DNA of 64,000 bases from Lipingzhangella_A rawalii (GCF_031628175.1 NZ_JAVLVT010000003.1:62001-126000), one strand, 5' to 3'. Counted from the stretch's first letter, positions 23,782 to 33,074 are shown. Made by a program: numbers and translations. The notes: generated from the letters alone by a model not told the origin.

Positions 23782-25605
23782 TCAGAAGGCCGAGGTCGGC
23801 AGGTCCATCAGCTCGGTGGTGACACTCTCGGCGATCTTGCGGTCGGCCGTGACGTGCGGCAGGACGGTCGCGGCGAAGTGCCGGGCGGCGGCGACCTTAC
23901 CGGCGTAGAAGTCCTGGTCCTCCTGGCTGGCGCCGTCGATGCTGGACAGGGCCACCTCGGCCTGACGCAGCAACAGCCAGCCCAGAACCACGTCGCCCAG
24001 GCTCATCAGCAGCCGGGTGGTGTTGAACCCGACCTTGTAGATCTCGGTGCTCTCCTCGGCGGAGCGCATTGCGTCGCCGACCATGTGCTCGACCATCTTC
24101 TGCACGTCGGCGGCGGCCTCGGCCAGTGCGGACCGCTCCATCTTGAGCTGCCCGTTTCCGGCCTCGCTGGCGGCGAACTCCTGGATCTGGCCCATGAGCG
24201 TGCCCAGGGCGGCACCGTTGTTCTTCACGATCTTGCGGAAGAAGAGGTCCTGTCCCTGGATCGCCGTGGTCCCCTCGTAGAGGGTGTCGATCTTGGCGTC
24301 CCGGATGTACTGCTCGATCGGGTACTCCTGCAAGTAGCCGGAGCCACCGAGGGTCTGGAGGGACTCGGCGAGCAGTGCGTAGGAGCGCTCGGACCCCACC
24401 CCCTTGACCAGCGGGAGTAGCAGGTCGTTGAGGGCGTCCACCTCGCTGGTGTCCGCACCCTCGTGCTCGGCCAGCTGCACCGCGTCCTGCTGGGTCGCGG
24501 TGTAGAGCATCAGGGCCCGCAGCCCTTCGGCGTAGGCCTTCTGGGTCATGAGGCTCCGCCGGACGTCCGGGTGCTGGGTGATCGGCACCCGCGGGGCAGT
24601 CTTGTCCGAGGCCTGGGTCAGGTCCGCGCCCTGCTTACGCTCCTTGGCGTACTCCAGAGCGTTGAGGTAGCCGGTGGACAGGGTGGCGATCGCCTTCGTG
24701 CCGACCATCATCCGGGCGTACTCGATGATCAGGAACATCTGCCGGATGCCGTCGTGCTTATCGCCAACCAGGTAGCCGATGGCCGGGTGCTTATCCCCGA
24801 ACGTGAGCTCACAGGTGGTGGAGGCCTTCAGGCCCATCTTGTCCTCCACCCCGGTGACGTAGGCGCCATTGCGCTCACCCAGGGAACCATCCTCGTTGAC
24901 CAGGTACTTGGGTACCAGGAACAGGGAGAGCCCCTTGGTGCCCGGGCCGTGCCCCTCGGGGCGGGCCAGCACCAGGTGGAAGATGTTCTCGGTCATGTCC
25001 TGCTCGGCCGAGGTGATGAAGCGCTTGACACCCTCCAGGTGCCAGGTGCCGTCGGGCTGTTCCACGGCCTTGGTGCGGCCGGCGCCGACGTCGGAGCCCG
25101 CGTCCGGCTCGGTCAGCACCATGGTGGCGCCCCAGCCGCGCTCGATCGCAAGCTTGGCGAATTCCTTCTGCTTCTCGTTGCCCTCCTGGTAGAGGACGTT
25201 CGCGAAGCCAGGGCCGGCGGAGTACATGTGGATCGAGGGGTTCGATCCGAGGATGAGCTCGGCGGCGGCCCAGACCAGGGAGCGGGGGGCGCCGAGTCCA
25301 CCCAGCTCCGGCGGCAGGTCCAGGTTGTACCAGCCGGCGTCCATGTAGGTCTGGTAGGAGCGCTTGATGCTCTCCGGCATCGTCACGCTGTTCGTGGCTG
25401 GGTCGAATTTGGGGGGGTTACGGTCGCCGTCCTCGAAGGACTCGGCGAGTGCTCCGGTGGCGAGGCGGTTGACCTCGTCCAGGATGGTGCGTGCGGTGTC
25501 CTCGTCCAGCTCCTCGAACGGGCCGGATCCCAGCACGTCCTGGCGCCTGAACACCTCGAACAGGTTGAATTCGAGGTCCCGGAGGTTGCTCTTGTAGTGC
25601 GTCAT
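23782..25605 (-). CDS. Acyl-CoA dehydrogenase (FadE type, long form)
   Basis: A 607-residue FAD enzyme of beta-oxidation. It has the N-terminal extension MTHYKSNLRDLEFNLFEVF seen in the long acyl-CoA dehydrogenases of actinobacteria. The core includes MVLTEPDAGSDVGAG and the HLVLARPEG/KRFITSAEQD region. Near the C-terminal part of the core is GGSGYLQEYPIEQYIRDAK, with YEGTTAIQGQDL holding the segment next to the catalytic base. A further 130-residue helical domain extends it beyond the usual 380-400 residues. It is monocistronic. The region upstream contains a large inverted repeat that suggests TetR-family control by fatty-acyl ligands. Confidence 0.9.
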   Translation of the reverse strand: MTHYKSNLRDLEFNLFEVFRRQDVLGSGPFEELDEDTARTILDEVNRLATGALAESFEDGDRNPPKFDPATNSVTMPESIKRSYQTYMDAGWYNLDLPPELGGLGAPRSLVWAAAELILGSNPSIHMYSAGPGFANVLYQEGNEKQKEFAKLAIERGWGATMVLTEPDAGSDVGAGRTKAVEQPDGTWHLEGVKRFITSAEQDMTENIFHLVLARPEGHGPGTKGLSLFLVPKYLVNEDGSLGERNGAYVTGVEDKMGLKASTTCELTFGDKHPAIGYLVGDKHDGIRQMFLIIEYARMMVGTKAIATLSTGYLNALEYAKERKQGADLTQASDKTAPRVPITQHPDVRRSLMTQKAYAEGLRALMLYTATQQDAVQLAEHEGADTSEVDALNDLLLPLVKGVGSERSYALLAESLQTLGGSGYLQEYPIEQYIRDAKIDTLYEGTTAIQGQDLFFRKIVKNNGAALGTLMGQIQEFAASEAGNGQLKMERSALAEAAADVQKMVEHMVGDAMRSAEESTEIYKVGFNTTRLLMSLGDVVLGWLLLRQAEVALSSIDGASQEDQDFYAGKVAAARHFAATVLPHVTADRKIAESVTTELMDLPTSAF

Positions 25606-25664
25606 CGGCGCGCTCCGCAGATTCGTGGTCGCGTGGCCGCGTGGTCACACACGTCCCGTCTTGT
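25606..25664 (-). other. Leader between operator and the acyl-CoA dehydrogenase start
   Basis: Short untranslated stretch with GGAG about eight bases before the ATG at 25605. The remaining gap up to the clpB stop (25699-25902) contains no gene that I can support. Confidence 0.45.
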
Positions 25665-25698
25665 ACTGGTTGGTAACAAGCTTATGTTACTAGCCAGT
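25665..25698 (-). promoter_or_regulatory. 34-bp inverted repeat, candidate TetR-family operator for the acyl-CoA dehydrogenase
   Basis: Arms ACTGGTTGGTAACA (25665-25678) and TGTTACTAGCCAGT (25685-25698) are complementary at 12 of 14 positions around a six-base centre; the inner GTAACA/TGTTAC is perfect. It lies 60 bases upstream of the start codon in an otherwise GC-rich region, where the promoter should be. TetR regulators of fatty-acid genes bind operators of this kind, but no regulator gene is adjacent. Confidence 0.65.
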
Positions 25699-25902
25699 AG
25701 CACCGCTATAGCCTGAGCGGACATGTGGTGGGAGGAACATCACATTGACGGCAGTGGGGTGTATCTGGATAGAGCTGCGCGGATGCGTGGGCCTCCGGTT
25801 CCTGCCGCCCGGCATGACCAGCACAGGCGTGCGCATTCCCGCCGCGGCGTACGTGCGGCGCGGCCCGGTTCCTCCGGTGCGATGCCGCGTACCGGCACAA
25901 GC

Positions 25903-25936
25903 GCGGGGCTTGGGACACGTCCCAAGCCCCGCGCCG
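25903..25936 (-). terminator. Terminator of the heat-shock operon after clpB
   Basis: GCGCGGGGCTTGGGAC at 25903-25918 pairs perfectly with 25921-25936 (16-bp arms, 2-base centre). It begins 28 bases after the clpB stop and is the strongest hairpin in the area, well placed to end the five-gene operon. Confidence 0.75.
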
Positions 25937-25963
25937 GCTTCGTGCTGTTCGCGGCGACGCCGC

Positions 25964-28573
25964 CTACACCGCTGCGGGCTCGGCGCGCTTGGCCTGCACC
26001 GTCAACCGGTCGCTGGCGCTGTCCAGGTCCACCAGCACGGTGTCTCCGTCGCGCAGCTCACCGGAGAGCAGCTCCTTGGACAGTGGATCCCCGATCGCGC
26101 TCTGGACCAGACGCCGCAGTGGACGCGCCCCATAGACCGGGTCGTAGCCCGTCAACGCGAGCCACTCCCGAGCGGCCGGAGTGACCTCCAGGTCCAGGCG
26201 CCGCTCGGCCAGCCGGTTCGCCAGCCGTTGCACCTGGAGGTCCACGATCCTGGTCAGCTCGGTGGTGGACAGTGCGTCGAACATAATCACGTCATCCAGC
26301 CGGTTCAGGAACTCCGGCTTGAACGAGGCCCGCACGACCTCCATCACACGGTCCTTGCGGGCAGCATCGTCCATGCTCTGATCCACCAGGAACTGCGAAC
26401 CCAGGTTGGAGGTGAGGATCAGCACCGTGTTGCGGAAGTCGACCTGTCGGCCCTGGCCGTCGGTCAACCGTCCGTCGTCCAACACCTGAAGCAGGGTGTC
26501 GAAGACCTCCGGATGCGCCTTCTCCACCTCGTCCAGCAGCACCACCGTGTACGGCCGACGCCGCACCGCCTCGGAGAGCTGCCCGCCCTCTTCGTAGCCC
26601 ACGTACCCGGGTGGCGCACCCACCAGGCGGGACACCGAGTGCTTCTCCGAGTATTCGCTCATGTCGATCCGGACGATCGCCCGCTCGTCGTCGAACAGGA
26701 ACTCCGCCAGGGTCTTGGCCAGCTCGGTCTTACCGACCCCGGTCGGTCCCAGGAACAGGAAAGACCCGGTGGGGCGGTCGGGGTCGGACACTCCGGCGCG
26801 GGCGCGACGTACCGCATCCGACACGGCCGTCACCGCACGGCTCTGCCCGATCAGCCGCGAACCGAGTTCCTCCTCCATGCGCAGCAGCTTGGAGGTCTCA
26901 CCCTCCAACAGTCGGCCGACGGGGATGCCTGTCCACGACGAGACGACGTCCGCGACGTCGTCGGCCTCGACCTCTTCCTTGACCATCGTGGTCGGGGAGC
27001 TCTCCGCCTCCTTCTCCGCGGTGAGCGCCTCCTCCAGTTGCTGCTCCAGCTGGGGAATCTCCCCGTACATCAGTCGGGACGCCTCGGTGAAGTCGCCGTC
27101 TCGCTGGGCACGTTCGGCGCGGCTGCGGGCCTCGTCCAGCCGTTCCTTGAGGTCACCGACTCGGTTCAGGCTGGCCTTCTCCTCCTCCCACCGGGCGTTG
27201 AGCGCGTTGAGTTGCTCCTGCCGGTCGGCGAGGTCGGCCCGGAGGCGCTCCAGCCGCTGCTGGCTGGCCTCGTCGGACTCCTTGGCCAGCGCCATCTCCT
27301 CCATTTTGAGACGATCCACGGTGCGTTGCAGCTCGTCGATCTCCACGGGCCGGGAATCGATCTCCATCCGCAGCCGTGAGGCGGCCTCGTCGATCAGGTC
27401 GATCGCCTTGTCCGGCAGGAACCGCGCCGTGATGTAGCGGTCGGACAGGGTGGCGGCGGCAACCAGTGCCGAGTCGGCGATCTGTACCTTGTGATGGGCT
27501 TCGTAGCGTCCCTTGAGACCGCGCAGGATCGCGATGGTGTCCGTCGCGGAGGGCTCGCCCACCTGGACCTGTTGGAAACGGCGCTCCAGCGCGGCGTCCT
27601 TCTCGATGCGTTCGCGGTACTCGTCGAGGGTGGTGGCGCCCACCATGCGTAGCTCGCCTCGGGCCAGCATCGGCTTGAGCATGTTCCCGGCGTCCATCGA
27701 GCCTTCGGCGGATCCGGCACCCACCATGGTGTGCAGCTCGTCGATGAACGTGATGATCTGCCCGTCGCTCTCCTTGATCTCGTTGAGGACGGCCTTGAGG
27801 CGCTCCTCGAACTCGCCGCGGTACTTCGCGCCGGCCACCATCGCGGACAGGTCCAGGGCGATCAGGCGCTTATCCCGCAGCGACTCGGGTACGTCGCCGG
27901 CCACGATGCGTTGGGCGAGCCCCTCCACCACCGCGGTCTTTCCGACGCCCGGTTCTCCGATCAGTACCGGGTTGTTCTTGGTGCGGCGGCTGAGCACCTG
28001 GACGACCCGGCGGATTTCGGTGTCTCGACCGATCACGGGGTCCACCTGGCCCGAGCGTGCCCGCTCGGTGAGGTCCAGGCCGTACTTCTCCAGAGCCTGG
28101 TACGTCTCCTCGGGGTTTTCCGAGGTCACGCGGCCACTACCGCGCACCTGCTGGAAGGCTTCCAGCAGGGCCTCGGGGGTGGCGCCGGCGTCGGTCAGGA
28201 TCCGGCCGACCTCGCCGCCGTCCGCGGCGATCCCGACCACCAAATGCTCGGTCGAGACGTACTCGTCTTCCAGCTGCTGGGCCCGCTGCCCGGCAGTGTT
28301 CAGCACCCGGATGAGCTGCCGGGAGCTTTGCGGGGCGCCGACCGTGCTTCCCTGGGCCTTCGGTAGGCCCGCGACCGCCTGCTCCACCTTGTGCTGTATC
28401 TCGTCCGGGGGCGCACCGACCGCCTTCAACAGTGGACGGGTGATGCCCTCCCCCTGGTCGAGAAGTGCGGCCATCAGATGCGCCGGCTCGACCTGCGGAC
28501 TGCCGTCCGAGGTTGCACGCCGCACCGCACCGGACAGCGCCTCCTGGCTCTTCTGCGTGAACTTGTAGTCCAT
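25964..28573 (-). CDS. clpB: ClpB protein disaggregase
   Basis: An 869-residue Hsp100 ATPase that pulls proteins out of aggregates and hands them to DnaK/DnaJ. The N-domain (MDYKFTQKSQEALS...) is followed by AAA-1 with Walker A GEPGVGKT, a coiled-coil middle domain (about residues 400-530, rich in Glu/Arg/Leu), and AAA-2 with GPTGVGKT. The C-terminal small domain includes YDPVYGARPLRRLVQ. Length is normal. It starts 26 bases after hspR, so it belongs to the dnaK operon here. Confidence 0.96.
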   Translation of the reverse strand: MDYKFTQKSQEALSGAVRRATSDGSPQVEPAHLMAALLDQGEGITRPLLKAVGAPPDEIQHKVEQAVAGLPKAQGSTVGAPQSSRQLIRVLNTAGQRAQQLEDEYVSTEHLVVGIAADGGEVGRILTDAGATPEALLEAFQQVRGSGRVTSENPEETYQALEKYGLDLTERARSGQVDPVIGRDTEIRRVVQVLSRRTKNNPVLIGEPGVGKTAVVEGLAQRIVAGDVPESLRDKRLIALDLSAMVAGAKYRGEFEERLKAVLNEIKESDGQIITFIDELHTMVGAGSAEGSMDAGNMLKPMLARGELRMVGATTLDEYRERIEKDAALERRFQQVQVGEPSATDTIAILRGLKGRYEAHHKVQIADSALVAAATLSDRYITARFLPDKAIDLIDEAASRLRMEIDSRPVEIDELQRTVDRLKMEEMALAKESDEASQQRLERLRADLADRQEQLNALNARWEEEKASLNRVGDLKERLDEARSRAERAQRDGDFTEASRLMYGEIPQLEQQLEEALTAEKEAESSPTTMVKEEVEADDVADVVSSWTGIPVGRLLEGETSKLLRMEEELGSRLIGQSRAVTAVSDAVRRARAGVSDPDRPTGSFLFLGPTGVGKTELAKTLAEFLFDDERAIVRIDMSEYSEKHSVSRLVGAPPGYVGYEEGGQLSEAVRRRPYTVVLLDEVEKAHPEVFDTLLQVLDDGRLTDGQGRQVDFRNTVLILTSNLGSQFLVDQSMDDAARKDRVMEVVRASFKPEFLNRLDDVIMFDALSTTELTRIVDLQVQRLANRLAERRLDLEVTPAAREWLALTGYDPVYGARPLRRLVQSAIGDPLSKELLSGELRDGDTVLVDLDSASDRLTVQAKRAEPAAV

Positions 28574-28599
28574 GGATTCCTGCCCCCGTCTGCCGTGTC

Positions 28600-29031
28600 T
28601 TACTGGTCCGGAGCGTTGTCAGGGGGTGGCGCGTTGCTGACGATGGTGACCCGGGCCTGCCGTAGGGGGAGGAGCTCCGCACCGGTGGGGGGATTGGGGC
28701 TCCCTCGGCGTGCCACCGCGCTGCGCGCGGCGGCGAGCTCGTTGTGCAGGTGGTACACGGTGTCCCGGAGCTCGGCCACCTCACGTTCGAGTTCCAGGAT
28801 GCGCTTGATACCGGCCAGGTTGATCCCCATCTCCTGGGACAACCGTTGGACCTCGCGGAGCTGCTGGATGTCCCGCATCGAGTAGCGCCGCCCGCGACCA
28901 CTGGCCCGGCCCGGGGACACCAGCCCCAGCCGGTCGTACTGGCGCAGGGTCTGCGGATGCAGCCCGGACAGCTCGGCGGCCACCGAGATCACGTAGACCG
29001 GTGTGTCATCGCCAAAAGTGGGGGAGGTCAT
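28600..29031 (-). CDS. hspR: HspR, heat-shock repressor (MerR family)
   Basis: A 143-residue MerR-type regulator. The N-terminal winged helix reads YVISVAAELSGLHPQTLRQ, then YDRLGLVSPGRASGRGRRY, and is followed by a short coiled coil (MGINLAGIKRILELEREVAEL). HspR binds HAIR operators with DnaK as co-repressor, so DnaK level feeds back on its own operon. A perfect HAIR lies upstream of dnaK at 33054-33074. The C-terminal tail is Pro-rich and disordered. It starts six bases after dnaJ. Confidence 0.95.
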   Translation of the reverse strand: MTSPTFGDDTPVYVISVAAELSGLHPQTLRQYDRLGLVSPGRASGRGRRYSMRDIQQLREVQRLSQEMGINLAGIKRILELEREVAELRDTVYHLHNELAAARSAVARRGSPNPPTGAELLPLRQARVTIVSNAPPPDNAPDQ

Positions 29032-29037
29032 GGCAGC

Positions 29038-30198
29038 TCAGGCCCCCTTCGCCCGCGCTTCGAGGTCTGCGCGTGGATTCTGGTCCGACGTTGCGGAACG
29101 GTAGGCCTCCAGGGCCTCCCGCGCCGCACTGTTCAGATTCTGCGGCACCGCCACCTCGACGGTGACGAGCAGGTCCCCGGTCGTCCCGTCCCGGCGCTGG
29201 GCACCCTTACCCCGAACACGCAGGGTGCGGCCGTTGGGGGTTCCGGGGGGGATCTTCACCGTCACCGGGAATCCGTCCAGGGTCGGCACCCGGATCTCCG
29301 AGCCGAGGGTTGCCTCGGGGAAGGTCACCGGGACGGTGATCGTCAGGTTGTCGCCCGATCGACCGAACACTTGATGCGGCTGCACGTGCACCACCACGTA
29401 GAGGTCTCCGGCCGGTCCCCCGCGTTCTCCCGGCGCTCCCTTACCTTTGATTCGGATTCGCTGCCCGTCGTGTACCCCCGCGGGGATGCGGGCCTGCACG
29501 GTGCGCGTGCTCTGCCCACGTCCACTCCCGTTGCACACGGGACAGGGGTCGTCCACCACGAGGCCACGCCCGCGGCACTGCGGGCAGGGCTCCGACATGG
29601 AGAAACCGCCGAGGTTGCGGCTCTTGTGGCCGGTCCCCTCACAGCTGGGACACACCCGGGGGGTGGTTCCCGTCTTCGCGCCGCTGCCCCGACAGGCGCT
29701 GCATGCGGCGTCGGCGGTGAGCCGGAAGGAGCGCGTAACCCCCCGTACGGCCTCCTCGAAGCTAAGCTTCGCCTCCGTCTCGACGTCGGCGCCGCGTCGT
29801 GCCTGGGTCGTTCCGGTGCGGCCACGGCCGCCGAACAGGCCCCCGAAGATGTCGCTGAGCCGCTCCCCACCGTGGGGACTCCCGGTTCCTGTGCCCTGGC
29901 CGAACAGGTCACCCAGGTCGAACCCACCGGCTCCGGTGCTCCCGCCCGGACGGTAGGAGCCACCGAACAGGGAACGCGCCTCGTCGTACTCCTTGCGCTT
30001 CTGCTCGTCGGACAGGACGTTGTACGCCTCGGAGATCTGCTTGAACTTCTCCTCGGCCGTGTCGTCCCCCTTGTTCGCGTCGGGGTGGTACTTGCGGGCG
30101 AGTTTGCGGTACGCCTGCTTGATTTCGTCCTGCGTGGCCGTCTTTGAGACTCCCAGGACCTGGTAGTAGTCGTTTTCGAGGTAGTCCTTGGTGCTCAT
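29038..30198 (-). CDS. dnaJ: DnaJ co-chaperone
   Basis: A 386-residue full-length DnaJ. The J domain carries HPD in RKYHPDANKGDD, followed by a Gly/Phe-rich region and four zinc-knuckle repeats (CSACRGSG, CPSCEGTG, CPQCRGRG, CPVCNGSG). The two C-terminal beta-domains bind clients. It stimulates DnaK's ATPase. It follows grpE after 94 bases, a gap with a strong hairpin. Confidence 0.96.
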   Translation of the reverse strand: MSTKDYLENDYYQVLGVSKTATQDEIKQAYRKLARKYHPDANKGDDTAEEKFKQISEAYNVLSDEQKRKEYDEARSLFGGSYRPGGSTGAGGFDLGDLFGQGTGTGSPHGGERLSDIFGGLFGGRGRTGTTQARRGADVETEAKLSFEEAVRGVTRSFRLTADAACSACRGSGAKTGTTPRVCPSCEGTGHKSRNLGGFSMSEPCPQCRGRGLVVDDPCPVCNGSGRGQSTRTVQARIPAGVHDGQRIRIKGKGAPGERGGPAGDLYVVVHVQPHQVFGRSGDNLTITVPVTFPEATLGSEIRVPTLDGFPVTVKIPPGTPNGRTLRVRGKGAQRRDGTTGDLLVTVEVAVPQNLNSAAREALEAYRSATSDQNPRADLEARAKGA

Positions 30199-30258
30199 CG
30201 ACGTTTGCCTTCTCCCCGATCTTCGTGACCTGTCCGCACGGGCGCGTGCCCTGGGCCA

Positions 30259-30287
30259 ACGCCCCGGGTCCAGGGGACCCGGGGCGT
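30259..30287 (-). terminator. Intra-operon stem-loop between grpE and dnaJ
   Basis: ACGCCCCGGGTCC at 30259-30271 pairs perfectly with 30275-30287 (13-bp stem, 3-base loop). On the minus strand it starts six bases after the grpE stop and ends 61 before dnaJ. It could be a partial terminator or an RNA-processing or stability element that sets the DnaK/GrpE to DnaJ ratio. Confidence 0.6.
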
Positions 30288-30292
30288 CTCGT

Positions 30293-31090
30293 TCACTCTC
30301 GTTCCCCCGCTTGGGGGTTCGAGGCGTCGGTGTCCGCGGTGGACGATTCCGGCCCCGACTCCGGTGTCGGAGTGGGCGGTTCCTCGTCCGCCACGTCCGT
30401 CGTGGCAGCTGTCTCCTCCGCGGCGGGCCCGGTGACGACCACCCGAGCCGGCCGGATCACCCGTTCCCCGATGCTGTAGCCCGGCTGGAACACCTCCAGC
30501 ACGGTCTGTGTCGTGGCATCGGGCGAGGGCACCATGGTCAGGGCCTCGTGCACGTTGGGGTCGAACTCGTCGCCGGGCTGGGCGTACTTGGTCAACCCCA
30601 TCTTGCTCGCGACCGACTCCAGTGCCTCACCCACGGACTTGAAGCCGCCGGTGAGCTCGTCGTGCTCCCGGGCTCGACCGATGTCGTCGAGCACGGGCAG
30701 CAGCTCCCCCATCAGCTGGGCGACGAGCTGTTCCCGCATAGACGCCCGGTCCCGCTCGACCCGTTTGCGGTAGTTGGCGTACTCCGCCTGGAGCCGTTGT
30801 AGGTCGGCGATGCGTTCCGCGAGCTGACGTGCGGTGTCATCACCAGCCTCGGCCGCCTCAGCGGTCGCGGCGTCGACAGCTGGCTCGGTGCCACCGTCGG
30901 TGTCGGCGGTGATATCGCCACTGGCCGCCGCGTCCCCGGCCGGGGGCTGCTCCTGCTGGGCAGACCCTCCCGGCTGGGAGCTGGCCGAGCCGTCCACCGG
31001 CACTCGCAACTCTCCCGTCTCTGGGTCGATGCGCCGCGTGTCGCGGATCACGGGCTCCTCGCGCTCGTTGTCCTGTTCCGGCAGCGCCAT
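30293..31090 (-). CDS. grpE: GrpE nucleotide exchange factor
   Basis: A 265-residue GrpE. The first 90 residues are acidic, Ala/Gly-rich and disordered. Then comes the long dimerising helix (ARQLAERIADLQRLQAEYANYRKRVERDR in outline), the four-helix region, and the beta domain (VLEVFQPGYSIGERVIRPARV). It releases ADP from DnaK. It starts 32 bases after the dnaK stop. The acidic C-terminal tail of about 40 residues is longer than in most GrpE proteins. Confidence 0.95.
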   Translation of the reverse strand: MALPEQDNEREEPVIRDTRRIDPETGELRVPVDGSASSQPGGSAQQEQPPAGDAAASGDITADTDGGTEPAVDAATAEAAEAGDDTARQLAERIADLQRLQAEYANYRKRVERDRASMREQLVAQLMGELLPVLDDIGRAREHDELTGGFKSVGEALESVASKMGLTKYAQPGDEFDPNVHEALTMVPSPDATTQTVLEVFQPGYSIGERVIRPARVVVTGPAAEETAATTDVADEEPPTPTPESGPESSTADTDASNPQAGERE

Positions 31091-31122
31091 GACTTACGCC
31101 TCCCTCTCGTGCCTGCCGGACA

Positions 31123-32979
31123 CTAGGCGTTCCCCCGGTTCGTGTTGTCGTCGTCGACGACCTCGGCATCCACCACGTCGTCGTCCTGGGCGGTTCCGGC
31201 GTCCGAGGCCGCTGCGTCGGCGGTGGCCCCGTCGGCTTGGCCCTGACCCTGGCCGTAGATGGCCGAACCGATCTTCTGGCTGGACAGCGCCACCTTCTCG
31301 CTCGCGGAGCGGATGGCCTCGATGTCCGTGCCTTCGAGTGCGTTCTTCAGTTCGCTGAGCGCCCCCTCGGTTTCGGACTTGACGTCCTCGGGGATCTGCT
31401 CCGCGTTGTCCTGGATGACCTTCTCGGTCTGGTGCACCAACGACTCGGCGTTGTTGCGGACCTCGGCCTCCTCGCGGCGCTTACGGTCCTCCTCGGCGTA
31501 CTGTTCGGCCTCGCGGACCATCTTGTCGATCTCGTCCTTGTCCAGGGCGGATCCCCCGGTAATGGTGACCGACTGCTCCTTGCCGGTGCCCAGGTCCTTC
31601 GCGGTGACGTTGACAATGCCGTTGGCATCGATGTCGAACGTGACCTCGATCTGCGGGGTCCCGCGGGGTGCCGGCGGAATCCCGGACAGGTCGAAGACGC
31701 CGAGCTTCTTGTTGTACTGCGCGATTTCGCGCTCACCCTGGTACACCTGGATCTGCACCGAGGGCTGGTTGTCGTCGGCCGTGGTGAAGACCTCGGAGCG
31801 CTTGGTCGGGATGGTGGTGTTGCGCTCGATCAGCTTGGTGAACACCCCGCCCTTGGTCTCGATGCCCAGCGACAGCGGGGTGACGTCCAGAAGTAGGACG
31901 TCCTTGACCTCGCCCTTGAGGACACCGGCCTGGAGGGCGGCGCCGATCGCGACGACCTCGTCCGGGTTGACGCCCTTGTTCGGGTCCTTGCCGCCGGTCA
32001 GCTCCTTGACCAGATCCGCCACTGCGGGCATCCGGGTGGAGCCACCGACCAGCACGACATGGTTGATCTTGTCGACACTGATTCCCGCGTCCTTGATGAC
32101 CTGGTGGAACGGCGTCTTCACCCGCTCCAGCAGGTCGCTGGTCAACCGCTGGAACTCCGCGCGGGAGAGCTTCTCCTCCAGGTGCAGCGGGCCCTCGGAG
32201 GATGCGGTGATGTAGGGCAGGTTGATGTGGGCCTCGCTCGAGCTGGACAGCTCGATCTTGGCCTTCTCCGCGGCCTCACGCAGGCGCTGGAGTGCCATCT
32301 TGTCCTTGGAGAGGTCGACGCCGTTGGAGTTCTTGAACCGCTCCACGAGCCAGTCGACCACGGCCTGGTCCCAGTCGTCCCCGCCGAGGTGGTTGTCACC
32401 GTTGGTGGCCTTCACCTCGACCACACCGTCGCCGACCTCCAGCAGGGAGACGTCGAAGGTTCCACCACCGAGGTCGAACACCAGGATGGTGTTCTCGTCC
32501 TCCTTCTCCAGGTGGTAGGCCAGAGCGGCCGAGGTCGGCTCGTTGATGATGCGTAGGACGTTCAGCCCCGCGATCTGGCCGGCCTCCTTCGTGGCCTGGC
32601 GCTGGGCGTCCGAGAAGTACGCGGGAACGGTGATCACCGCGTCGGTGACGTCCTCGCCCAGGTAGGCTTCGGCGTCCCGCTTGAGCTTCTGGAGTACGAA
32701 CGCGCTGATCTGCTGCGGGTTGAACGACTTGTCATCGATCTCGGTGGACCAGTCGGTGCCCATGTGCCGCTTCACCGACCGAATGGTCCGCTCCACGTTG
32801 GTGACCGCCTGACGCTTGGCCACCTCCCCGACCAGGACCTCCCCGTTCTTCGCGAAGGCCACGACGGACGGCGTGGTCCGGGCGCCCTCAGCGTTAGCGA
32901 TGACTGTGGGCTCGCCGCCCTCCAGGACCGAGACGACCGAGTTCGTCGTCCCCAGGTCGATACCGACCGCACGTGCCAT
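31123..32979 (-). CDS. dnaK: DnaK (Hsp70) chaperone
   Basis: A 618-residue Hsp70. The ATPase domain opens with ARAVGIDLGTTNSVVSVLEG and contains VFDLGGGTFDVSLLEVG and HVVLVGGSTRMPAV; the linker DVLLLDVTPLSLGIET leads to the peptide-binding domain. The C-terminal lid ends in a Gly/Ala/Asp tail. It folds proteins with DnaJ and GrpE and acts as co-repressor with HspR. It is first in the operon, with GGAGGA before the ATG and the promoter and HAIR site just upstream. Confidence 0.97.
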   Translation of the reverse strand: MARAVGIDLGTTNSVVSVLEGGEPTVIANAEGARTTPSVVAFAKNGEVLVGEVAKRQAVTNVERTIRSVKRHMGTDWSTEIDDKSFNPQQISAFVLQKLKRDAEAYLGEDVTDAVITVPAYFSDAQRQATKEAGQIAGLNVLRIINEPTSAALAYHLEKEDENTILVFDLGGGTFDVSLLEVGDGVVEVKATNGDNHLGGDDWDQAVVDWLVERFKNSNGVDLSKDKMALQRLREAAEKAKIELSSSSEAHINLPYITASSEGPLHLEEKLSRAEFQRLTSDLLERVKTPFHQVIKDAGISVDKINHVVLVGGSTRMPAVADLVKELTGGKDPNKGVNPDEVVAIGAALQAGVLKGEVKDVLLLDVTPLSLGIETKGGVFTKLIERNTTIPTKRSEVFTTADDNQPSVQIQVYQGEREIAQYNKKLGVFDLSGIPPAPRGTPQIEVTFDIDANGIVNVTAKDLGTGKEQSVTITGGSALDKDEIDKMVREAEQYAEEDRKRREEAEVRNNAESLVHQTEKVIQDNAEQIPEDVKSETEGALSELKNALEGTDIEAIRSASEKVALSSQKIGSAIYGQGQGQADGATADAAASDAGTAQDDDVVDAEVVDDDNTNRGNA

Positions 32980-33043
32980 GAGTCTTGTCCTCCGTCAAGG
33001 GTTGAGTCTTACAGACGCAATAGTGCGCCATCGTGGTGAGTCC

Positions 33044-33074
33044 TGTCAAATCACTTGAGTCAGTCTCACTCAAG
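33044..33074 (-). promoter_or_regulatory. dnaK promoter -35 box and perfect HAIR (HspR operator)
   Basis: CTTGAGT-N7-ACTCAAG at 33054-33074 matches the HAIR consensus exactly. On the minus strand it ends four bases before TTGACA (complement of 33044-33049), a consensus -35 box; CACTAT follows after about 18 bases as a possible -10. HspR bound here would cover the polymerase site. Confidence 0.92.
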
